NCBI GenBank assembly: GCA_946479725.1
Contig: CAMLHB010000056.1
Span: 1-11,916, forward strand
Direction of reading: 5' to 3'
Length of the DNA: 11,916 nt
Source of the DNA: an uncultured Actinomycetes bacterium
GTDB lineage: Bacteria > Actinomycetota > Thermoleophilia > Solirubrobacterales > 70-9
This document shows positions 7,008-11,916 of the stretch, piece after piece; position 1 is the stretch's first letter, and the number at the start of each line of letters is the position of its first letter. Position numbers and translations under genes: made by a program. Below the pieces are notes generated by a model that ran no database searches, had not been told where the DNA came from, and was given only the letters and a program-made list of their open reading frames with translations.

Positions 7008-7943
7008 ATGGATCGCTGGGGCCTGACGCTGCCGTTGCCGGGACTGACGCTTCCCGATCATGAGGAGCTGGTCAAGCGCGCCGAGGCGGCGGGCTACACC
7101 GACCTCTGGACCGGCGAGACCGCGGGTCCGGACGGGTTCACGCCGCTGGCGCTGGCCGCTGCCTGGACCGAGCGGGTGCGGCTGGGGACCGGGATCGTCG
7201 GCGTCTTCCAGCGCGGCCCGGCGCTGCTGGCGCAACAGGCGGCGGCGCTCTCCGACGCCTCGGACGGGCGCTTCGTACTCGGCCTCGGCTCCTCCTCGGA
7301 CCGAATCGTCGAAGGCTGGAACGGGATCCCCTTCGAGCGGCCGCTGAGCAAGGTGCGGGAGACCCTCGACTTCCTCGACCCGGTGCTGAGCGGCGAGCGC
7401 AGCGAGACCGGCTTCAAGCTGGAGACGGCGCCCCGCTTCGAGGTCCCGATCGTCCTGGCGGCGCTGCGGGGCAAGATGCTCGAGCTGGCGGTCGAGCGGG
7501 CCGCCGGCGCCTTCACCAACTTCCTTCCCCTGGGCGGGCTGCCGAAGGTGACCGCCCAGCTTCGGGACGCGCCCAATGGCTTCGAGCTGCTCTGCCGCTT
7601 CTTCTGCATCCCCGGCGAGCGCGAGCAGGTCGAGCCCCTCGCCCGCTTCATGTTCTCCTCCTACATCACCGTCCCGGTCTACACCGAGTTCTACCGCTGG
7701 CTCGGCTACGGCGAGCAGATCGCCCCGATGATCGAGGCCTGGGAGGCCGGCGACCGCCAGGCCGCAGCTGCGGCAGCGCCCTGGGAGGCGATCGAGGACA
7801 TGTTCATCTTCGGCACCCCCGAGCAGATGAAAGAGCGCCTCGCCCAGTTCGTCGCCGGCGGCATCACCCTCCCGATCCTCACCCCGATCACGACCCCCGA
7901 CAAGCTTGCCGAGACCATCGAGGCGCTGGCGCCTGATAGCTGA
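7008..7943 (+). CDS. LLM class (luciferase-like) oxidoreductase, probably F420-dependent
   Basis: This is a 311-residue TIM-barrel enzyme of the bacterial luciferase-like superfamily. The opening MDRWGLTLPLPGL, then ELVKRAEAAGYTDLWTGET, TERVRLGTGIVGVFQRGPAL and GRFVLGLGSSSDRIVEGWNG, are the conserved strands of actinobacterial F420-dependent LLM proteins (the Rv3093c-like type seems closest from memory). The C-terminal FGTPEQMKERLAQFVAGGIT also fits. Members use reduced F420 or FMN to reduce or oxidise small organic substrates; the substrate cannot be deduced. F420 rather than FMN is inferred from family and host type. It follows the cyclic-di-GMP gene by 28 bases but has no obvious functional link to it. 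The TGA stop forms the first bases of a terminator-like inverted repeat. Confidence 0.9.
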   Translation: MDRWGLTLPLPGLTLPDHEELVKRAEAAGYTDLWTGETAGPDGFTPLALAAAWTERVRLGTGIVGVFQRGPALLAQQAAALSDASDGRFVLGLGSSSDRIVEGWNGIPFERPLSKVRETLDFLDPVLSGERSETGFKLETAPRFEVPIVLAALRGKMLELAVERAAGAFTNFLPLGGLPKVTAQLRDAPNGFELLCRFFCIPGEREQVEPLARFMFSSYITVPVYTEFYRWLGYGEQIAPMIEAWEAGDRQAAAAAAPWEAIEDMFIFGTPEQMKERLAQFVAGGITLPILTPITTPDKLAETIEALAPDS

Positions 7944-7980
7944 GGGACAGAGGTTTTCTTGTCGGGAGGACTGTCCCTGA
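7941..7980. terminator. Inverted repeat at the end of the LLM gene, possible transcription terminator
   Basis: TGAGGGACAG (7941-7950, starting with the LLM stop codon) and CTGTCCCTGA (7971-7980) pair in nine of ten positions around a 20-base loop containing GGTTTTCTTG. A smaller hairpin CTGTC-CCT-GACAG (7971-7983) overlaps its right arm. No T run follows on either strand, so it would be an atypical terminator. It may instead belong to a repetitive palindromic family together with the neighbouring element. Confidence 0.5.
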
Positions 7981-7997
7981 CAGACGCGTGTCGTAGA

Positions 7998-8125
7998 GGG
8001 GTCCGGTCGTCCTCCGGAGGAATGTTCGGCGATATGCAATCTGAAATCTGCGGCAAAGCCGCAGCATGTTCTCCCCGGAGCGCAGCGGAGGGGAGGTCAA
8101 TTCCGGAGGAGGATGACCGGATCCC
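7998..8125. repeat. 128-bp non-coding element with 18-bp terminal inverted repeats and nested hairpins (MITE/REP-like)
   Basis: The outer arms at 7998-8015 and 8108-8125 match as inverted repeats in 16 of 18 positions (core TCCGGTC, then TCCTCC). Inside lie a perfect 12-base palindrome TCCTCCGGAGGA (8010-8021, overlapping the left arm), a perfect 7-bp hairpin CTGCGGC-AAA-GCCGCAG (8048-8064), and CTCCCC/GGGGAG arms (8071-8076, 8090-8095). No open frame of note is present. It fills the gap between the convergent LLM and aguB genes. The architecture resembles a miniature inverted-repeat element or a cluster of repetitive extragenic palindromes. No target-site duplication is evident, and copy number cannot be judged from one window. 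Confidence 0.55.
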
Positions 8126-8132
8126 TCCCCCG

Positions 8133-9149
8133 CTATTCGTTCTGAAGCTCGGTCGCCTGTTCCGCCAGGCTGGCGTAGGCGTCGGGGCGGCGAGTGGTTA
8201 GGAAAGGGAAGAGCTCGAGCCAGTCGCGGCGCTGGTCGAGGTCGAGGTCGGCGACGATCACGGCCGGTTCGTGGCGGGGAGCCTGGACAAGGATGCGGCC
8301 GTAGGGGTCGGAGATGAAGGAGGAGCCGTAGAAGGTGAGCGGCGGCTCGAAGCCGATGCGGTTGACGGCGACCATGAAGACGCCGTTGGCAATACCGTTG
8401 CCGACGATCACCTGCTGCCAGAGCGGCTGGGTGTCGAACTCGGGGTGGTCGGGCTCGGAGCCGATCGCGGTCGGGTAGACGAGGACGTCGGCGCCCTCGA
8501 GGCTGTAGGCGCGGGCGACCTCGGGGAACCACTGGTCCCAGCAGGTCGGCAGGCCCAGCCGCACCTCCTTACGAACTGCATCAACTTGGCTACCTGCTGG
8601 GTGGCCAAGTTGATGCAGTTCGGGATTGAGGCTGAGGAGGGGGAAGGCCTCGGAGTCGCCGGGGCCGGGACGGAAGTAGCGGTCCTCGTGGTAGCCGGCG
8701 GTGACCGGGATGTGGAGCTTGCGGGTGCGGGCGATCAGCTCGCCGGTTGGCGAGACGACGATCGCGGTGTTGAAGCCGAGGCCGTCCTCGCCGTCGGCGC
8801 GCTCGTAGAGGGAGGTGTGGACGTGGACGCCGGTCGCCGCCGCCATCCGGGCGGCGAAGCGGAAGGTGCGGCCGCCGGGAAGGTCCTCGGGTTCGGCACC
8901 AGCGGCCTCGGGTCCCGCCGGGTCGACGGCGAAGTAGCGGCTCAGGGTCAGCTCCTGCAGGCAGACGAGCTTCGCGCCGGCCTCCGCGGCCATTTGGATC
9001 CCCTCGCCCAGCGCCGCTTCGTGCCGGTCGGGATCCGGGTGCCAGTGCCGCTGGACGGCGGCGATCCGGAACGGCGGCCGGAACGGCGGCCGGGTCCGGG
9101 CGAACGACTCGGGGGGGTCGACGGCCTCGATCAGGCGGATCTCGTCCAC
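8133..9149 (-). CDS. aguB: N-carbamoylputrescine amidase (nitrilase superfamily), with an in-frame palindromic insertion
   Basis: The product hydrolyses N-carbamoylputrescine to putrescine, CO2 and ammonia, the last step of the agmatine route. Nitrilase-fold motifs start at FRIAAVQRHW. The Glu-Lys-Cys triad is visible as CLQELTLSRYF (E66), RTRKLHIP (K144) and PTCWDQWFPEVAR (C203). KLHIP and CWDQWFPE, with DVLVYPTAIGSEP, are typical of AguB-type enzymes. I start at the GTG at 9149 (338 residues). The frame is open to 9275, but that would run through the aguA start, and the extra residues have no family character. A sigma-70-like promoter fits this start as a leaderless message. Between SEAFPLLSL and EVRLGLPTCW, about 20 extra residues (roughly 175-194) are encoded by a hairpin. 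The family's usual length in this interval is about 17 residues after GD, against 37 here. A 12-bp tandem repeat encodes PPFRPPFR near residue 21. Confidence 0.93.
   Translation of the reverse strand: MDEIRLIEAVDPPESFARTRPPFRPPFRIAAVQRHWHPDPDRHEAALGEGIQMAAEAGAKLVCLQELTLSRYFAVDPAGPEAAGAEPEDLPGGRTFRFAARMAAATGVHVHTSLYERADGEDGLGFNTAIVVSPTGELIARTRKLHIPVTAGYHEDRYFRPGPGDSEAFPLLSLNPELHQLGHPAGSQVDAVRKEVRLGLPTCWDQWFPEVARAYSLEGADVLVYPTAIGSEPDHPEFDTQPLWQQVIVGNGIANGVFMVAVNRIGFEPPLTFYGSSFISDPYGRILVQAPRHEPAVIVADLDLDQRRDWLELFPFLTTRRPDAYASLAEQATELQNE
8572..8622. repeat. 51-bp near-perfect palindromic element inside aguB
   Basis: Arms 8572-8594 and 8600-8622 are complementary over 23 bp with one T·G mismatch (T8591 to G8603) around the 5-base loop TGCTG. 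The outer 19 bp (8572-8590 with 8604-8622) are perfect, beginning CGAACTGCATCAACTTGGC. Its 51 bases equal 17 codons, and it is read in frame as part of aguB (residues 176-193, PELHQLGHPAGSQVDAVR). Such a long hairpin is far beyond chance in coding DNA and coincides with extra residues absent from typical AguB proteins. It resembles in principle the Rickettsia palindromic elements that sit in frame inside genes, though no sequence relation is claimed. Confidence 0.85.
9066..9089. repeat. 12-bp tandem duplication in the aguB N-terminus
   Basis: CCGGAACGGCGG occurs twice head to tail (9066-9077 and 9078-9089). On the minus strand it encodes a repeated PPFR directly before the first nitrilase strand (RIAAVQ). 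It is probably a replication-slippage duplication that lengthens the flexible N-terminus. Confidence 0.75.
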
Positions 9150-9155
9150 TGGTTC

Positions 9156-9185
9156 AAGATAAAGGGCGGTGAGCGTCACCCTCAA
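9156..9185 (-). promoter_or_regulatory. Sigma-70-like promoter for aguB lying inside the start of aguA
   Basis: On the minus strand TTGAGG (9185-9180) and TATCTT (9161-9156) are separated by 18 bases. The predicted start point, about seven bases past the -10 box, falls on the GTG at 9149, so aguB would be leaderless. The -35 box and spacer overlap the first aguA codons on the other strand. On plus, GATAAA (9158-9163) precedes the aguA GTG by five bases and could be its own -10, so the divergent promoters would share the same AT-rich core. Confidence 0.5.
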
Positions 9186-10263
9186 ATCGACACCCGCCGA
9201 GGACGGCTTCCGGATGCCGGGGGAGTTCGAGCCCCACGGCGGCTGCTGGATGGCGTGGCCGGAGCGGCCTGACAATTGGCGCCTGGGAGCGAAGCCCGCG
9301 CAGGAGGCCTATGCCGCGGTGGCGGTGGCAATCGCCGCCTCCGAGCCGGTGACGATGGCGGTCTCCGACGGCCAGTTCGAGCACGCCCGCGGGTTGCTGC
9401 CGCCCGAGGTACGCGTGGTCGAGGTCTCGACCGACGACGCTTGGATCCGCGACCACGGCCCGACCTTCCTCGTCGGCGGCGAGGGCGGGCGGCGGGGCGT
9501 GGACTGGCGCTTCAACGCCTGGGGCGGGACCAAGGGCGGCCTCTACTTCCCCTGGGACCGCGACGAACGGGTCGCCGCCAAGGTGCTGGAGATCGAAAGC
9601 GCCGACCGCTACCGTGCCCCGATCGTGCTGGAGGGCGGCGCGATCCACGTCGACGGCGAGGGAACTGTGCTGACGACCGAACAGTGCCTGCTCAACCCGA
9701 ACCGCAACCCGGAGCTCTCGAAGGAGGAGATCGAGCGGGTCCTGCTCGATTACCTCGGGGCCGAGAAAGTGGTCTGGCTCGGAGCCGGCGTCTTCGAAGA
9801 CGAGACCGATGGCCACGTCGACAACCTCGCCTGCTTCGCCCGCCCCGGCGTCGTTCTCCTGACCTGGACCGACGACGAGGACGACCCCCAGCAGGCGATC
9901 TCCCGCGACGCGCGGGTACGGCTGGAGGCCGCAACGGACGCCCGCGGCCGTCCCTTCGAGGTCGTCCTCCTCCCCTCCCCCGGCCCGCTGCAGCTCTCAG
10001 CCGAGGAGGCCGGCGGGGTCGACGCCGGCGAGGGCACGCAGCCGCGCCGGGCCGGCGACCGCTTGGCCGCCTCCTACGTCAACTTCTACCTCGGCAACTC
10101 GCGGATCGTCTATCCGCTGCTCGACCCCCGGCACGACGAGGAGGCTGCGGCGATTCTTCGCCGCGTCTTCCCCGAGCGCGAGGTGGTCGGGGTGCCGGCG
10201 CGCGAGATCCTCCTCGGCGGCGGCAACATCCACTGCATCACCCAGCAGGTGCCGCGAGGCTGA
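9169..10263 (+). CDS. aguA: Agmatine deiminase
   Basis: The product converts agmatine to N-carbamoylputrescine and ammonia, the step before AguB. It is a 364-residue guanidine-modifying enzyme of the PAD/AguA fold, at full family length. Diagnostic segments are [20 protein letters not shown] at the start, [14 protein letters not shown] (substrate-binding Asp), [28 protein letters not shown] with CLLNPNRNP, and [12 protein letters not shown] (catalytic His, H216). At the C-terminus come YVNFYLGN and [15 protein letters not shown], with the nucleophile C356. The GTG start at 9169 is chosen because no ATG lies near and family proteins begin a few residues before the xEDGFRMP motif. AAAGGG lies two bases before it, too close for an ideal ribosome site. 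aguB is divergent about 20 bases away. No arginine decarboxylase is in the window. The 3' end overlaps egtD by 26 bases. Confidence 0.95.
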   Translation: MSVTLKSTPAEDGFRMPGEFEPHGGCWMAWPERPDNWRLGAKPAQEAYAAVAVAIAASEPVTMAVSDGQFEHARGLLPPEVRVVEVSTDDAWIRDHGPTFLVGGEGGRRGVDWRFNAWGGTKGGLYFPWDRDERVAAKVLEIESADRYRAPIVLEGGAIHVDGEGTVLTTEQCLLNPNRNPELSKEEIERVLLDYLGAEKVVWLGAGVFEDETDGHVDNLACFARPGVVLLTWTDDEDDPQQAISRDARVRLEAATDARGRPFEVVLLPSPGPLQLSAEEAGGVDAGEGTQPRRAGDRLAASYVNFYLGNSRIVYPLLDPRHDEEAAAILRRVFPEREVVGVPAREILLGGGNIHCITQQVPRG

Positions 10264-11212
10264 GCGCGTAGTCGCCAGCCGCGTCGGTGAACCAGCCGCG
10301 CAGCTCGAGGCCGGCGCCGTCGTAGGCGGCGGCGATCCGCTCGCGGGTGAACTTGGTCGAGATCTCGGTCCGCATCTCCTCCTCGGCGGCGAATTGGATC
10401 TCGAGGTCGAGGCCGTCGATGCGCACCTCCTGGTCGACGAGCGAGCGCAGGCGGATGTCCATCCGCTCGGCCTCCTCGTCGTAGCGGGCGACGTGGGCGA
10501 AGGCGTCGAGTTCGAAGTCGGCGCCGAGCTGGCTGTTGAGCACACGAAGGACGTTCTTGTTGAACTCGGCGGTGACCCCGGCGGCGTCGTCGTAGGCGGC
10601 CTCCAGCCGGGCCTTGTCCTTGATCAGGTCGGTGCCGAGCAGGAGGTGATCGCCCGGGCCGAGCAGGGCCCTGATCCGCTCGAGGAAGGCGTGGCGCTCG
10701 CGCGGGTAGAGATTGCCGATCGTGCCGCCAAGGAAGGCGATCATCCGCGAGCCGGAGCCGTGCGGAACCCGCTCCAGGTGCTGCTCGAAGTCACAGACCA
10801 TGCCGTGGACCCTCAGGCCCGGGTACTCGTCGACCAGCTCGGCGGCGGTGCGCTCGGTGATCTCGACGGAGATGTCGACCGGGACGTAGGTCTCGAGGTT
10901 GCCGCAGTCGCGCATCGCGCTCAGCAGGTGGCGGGTCTTCGCCGCCGAGCCCGAGCCGAGCTCGATCAGCGTCTCCGGGCAGCCGGCAGCGACGTGGATC
11001 TCGGCGGAGCGGGTTGTGAGGATCTCCCGCTCGGCCCGGGTCGGGTAGTACTCGGGCAGCTCGGTGATCCGCTCGAACAGCAGCGAGCCGCGCTCGTCGT
11101 AGAAGTATTTCGGCGCCACCTCCTTCGGGTAGGCGCAGAGGCCCTCGCGGACGTCGCGCGCCATCTTCGCGGCGGCGTCGGCGTCTAGGTGGACGTCGAT
11201 CGCGATCGTCAT
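10238..11212 (-). CDS. egtD: L-histidine N(alpha)-methyltransferase, ergothioneine biosynthesis
   Basis: The product trimethylates histidine with S-adenosylmethionine to give hercynine, the first step of ergothioneine synthesis. Its 324 residues match the family's usual length of about 320. Recognisable parts are [20 protein letters not shown], then [13 protein letters not shown] (histidine-pocket tyrosines near 38-56), [15 protein letters not shown] (83-97, SAM site), YVPVDIS (109-115), [11 protein letters not shown] (N167) and MRTEISTKF near the end, where the conserved Glu and Ser contact histidine. The ATG at 11212 overlaps the egtB stop as ATGA and has GAGGG about four bases upstream. 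The frame continues further upstream to 11467, but that extension only reads egtB in the wrong frame. The stop falls inside aguA on the opposite strand. Confidence 0.96.
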   Translation of the reverse strand: MTIAIDVHLDADAAAKMARDVREGLCAYPKEVAPKYFYDERGSLLFERITELPEYYPTRAEREILTTRSAEIHVAAGCPETLIELGSGSAAKTRHLLSAMRDCGNLETYVPVDISVEITERTAAELVDEYPGLRVHGMVCDFEQHLERVPHGSGSRMIAFLGGTIGNLYPRERHAFLERIRALLGPGDHLLLGTDLIKDKARLEAAYDDAAGVTAEFNKNVLRVLNSQLGADFELDAFAHVARYDEEAERMDIRLRSLVDQEVRIDGLDLEIQFAAEEEMRTEISTKFTRERIAAAYDGAGLELRGWFTDAAGDYALSLAAPAG

Positions 11213-11898
11213 GCGTCCCTCGCGCAGCGGAAGCCGGAGAAGATCTGGTTGCGCTGCGGCAGGTCCCAGTTGCGGAAGCTCGGTCGGGCGACGCGCGGGT
11301 GGGTCGCCCACGAGCTGCCACGCAGAACTTTGTAGGGGTCGCCGAAGAAGGCCTCGGAGTACTCGCGGTAGGGGAAGGCCTCGAACCCCGGATAGGCGAG
11401 GAAGTCGGAGCTGGTCCATTCCCAGGCGTAGCCGACGCCGTCCAGCTGCGGCCGCGCCGCCTCCCACTCGAACTCCGTCGGCAGCCGTTTGCCCGCCCAG
11501 CGGGCGAAGCCGTCGGCCTGGTCCCAGGAGACGTGAATCACGGGACGGCTCGGCTCGATCGGCGTGCGGCGGCCGCGGGCGGTGTCTACCCAGCCCTCAC
11601 CGTCGCGCTCCCAGTACAGCGGCGCCTCCGCCCCGGTGTCTTCCATGAAGGCGATGTACGCGGCGTTGCTGACCGGAGTTCGATCGATCTCGAAGCAGTC
11701 GAGCTCGACGGTGTGGCGAGGGCGCTCATTGTCGTAGGCGAAACCATTCGCGGGAGTCCCGATCTCATATCTGCCGCTCTCCAAAACGACCGTGTCCGAG
11801 GGGCGGGGCATCTCTCGAACGGGCGGATACTCAAAGTGCCGGGCCAATTGGCCCGGCACTTTGCCGGGCGAGAGATGCCCCGCCCCTCGCCCCCGCAC
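11209..11898 (-). CDS. egtB: EgtB C-terminal SUMF1/FGE-like domain; N-terminal DinB domain not in frame (start uncertain)
   Basis: EgtB is the iron-dependent sulfoxide synthase that joins hercynine to gamma-glutamylcysteine or cysteine. The C-terminal formylglycine-enzyme-like half is complete: [87 protein letters not shown] and [24 protein letters not shown] and PYREYS match EgtB rather than other SUMF1 proteins. The product ends in an ATGA overlap with egtD. The frame opens at a GTG at 11898, directly after an in-frame TAG (11901-11899); another start is ATG at 11811 (200 residues). Known EgtB carries an N-terminal DinB-like domain with the three iron-binding histidines, and none is visible here. 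The first 29 residues of the longer form are encoded by a fold-back repeat. Either the gene is split or truncated there, or the DinB part is a separate gene outside the window. EYPPVREMP, partly upstream of the ATG, still looks like a normal inter-domain linker. Confidence 0.85.
   Translation of the reverse strand: MRGRGAGHLSPGKVPGQLARHFEYPPVREMPRPSDTVVLESGRYEIGTPANGFAYDNERPRHTVELDCFEIDRTPVSNAAYIAFMEDTGAEAPLYWERDGEGWVDTARGRRTPIEPSRPVIHVSWDQADGFARWAGKRLPTEFEWEAARPQLDGVGYAWEWTSSDFLAYPGFEAFPYREYSEAFFGDPYKVLRGSSWATHPRVARPSFRNWDLPQRNQIFSGFRCARDA
11797..11889. repeat. 93-bp fold-back: 21-bp perfect inverted repeat around a 32-bp perfect palindrome
   Basis: Outer arms 11797-11817 and 11869-11889 are perfect reverse complements over 21 bp (the left arm contains GGGGCATCTCTCG). 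Between them, 11832-11863 is a 32-bp perfect palindrome centred on CCAATTGG, with unequal spacers of 14 and 5 bases. The left arm carries the ATG at 11811 (minus) and codes for the egtB residues REMPRPS. The structure sits where the DinB and SUMF1 domains of EgtB should join. It may be a mobile palindromic element, a regulatory hairpin over the start of a split egtB, or a fold-back artefact of amplification or assembly. Confidence 0.85.
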
Positions 11899-11916
11899 CT
11901 ACCCGGCCACCAACGG

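Noticed and set aside
6936..8039. Minus-strand frame of 367 codons opposite the LLM gene
   Set aside because: Low-complexity shadow; it also runs through the inverted-repeat intergenic region.
7998..8125. A CRISPR array or a tRNA in the repeat-rich gap
   Set aside because: There are no regularly spaced direct repeats, and no cloverleaf or anticodon arm can be drawn; the repeats are inverted and nested.
8572..8622. The aguB hairpin as an intrinsic terminator
   Set aside because: It has no T tract on either strand and lies in the middle of an intact conserved gene.
9150..9275. Longer aguB start (up to 42 extra codons)
   Set aside because: It would cross the aguA start and its first 100 bases; the extra residues have no nitrilase character, and a promoter fits the GTG at 9149.
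11213..11467. Extended N-terminus for egtD
   Set aside because: The region codes for the EgtB C-terminus in another frame; the ATG at 11212 with ATGA coupling gives the normal family length.

Overview
The window is GC-rich, gene-dense bacterial DNA. High GC, GTG starts, an F420-type luciferase-like oxidoreductase, a class II (GlpX) fructose-bisphosphatase and the ergothioneine genes egtB/egtD together suggest a free-living actinobacterium. The style resembles Thermoleophilia/Solirubrobacterales, but that placement is inferred from protein feel, not from a marker search. No rRNA, tRNA, CRISPR array, phage or complete insertion sequence is visible. No gap between genes exceeds about 200 bases.

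Layout. Positions 1-550 (minus) hold the N-terminal half of the primary sigma factor RpoD/SigA, cut by the window edge. The 201-base gap after it contains an intrinsic-terminator-like hairpin facing rpoD. A YihY/BrkB membrane protein (752-1687, plus) is followed by two overlapping TetR-type regulators (1778-2455 and 2452-3120, plus) that look like tandem paralogues; palindromic candidate operators lie before the first. An NAD(P)-binding SDR/NmrA-like protein (3117-4007) and glpX (4036-5058) form a minus-strand pair in which glpX comes first. A GGDEF-EAL cyclic-di-GMP protein (5180-6979) is followed 28 bases later by an F420-dependent LLM-type oxidoreductase (7008-7943).

The 189-base gap between the convergent LLM and aguB genes is built almost wholly from inverted repeats: a terminator-like hairpin and a 128-bp element with 18-bp terminal inverted repeats. 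Next come divergent agmatine-to-putrescine genes, N-carbamoylputrescine amidase aguB (minus) and agmatine deiminase aguA (plus), whose starts are about 20 bases apart. The 3' end of aguA overlaps that of egtD by 26 bases. The ergothioneine pair egtB-egtD (minus, ATGA overlap) runs to the right edge. There the egtB frame contains only the C-terminal SUMF1/FGE-like domain, preceded by a large fold-back repeat and an in-frame stop.

The genes are mostly housekeeping or accessory metabolism, and I do not see a multi-gene novel system. The most unusual material is the palindromic DNA. A 51-bp near-perfect hairpin sits in frame inside aguB just before the active-site cysteine, as an apparent insertion of about 20 codons. 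A 128-bp MITE/REP-like element fills the LLM-aguB gap. A 93-bp fold-back, with 21-bp arms around a 32-bp perfect palindrome, sits exactly where egtB should join its missing DinB domain. Whether these are mobile or repetitive families in this genome needs a genome-wide search.
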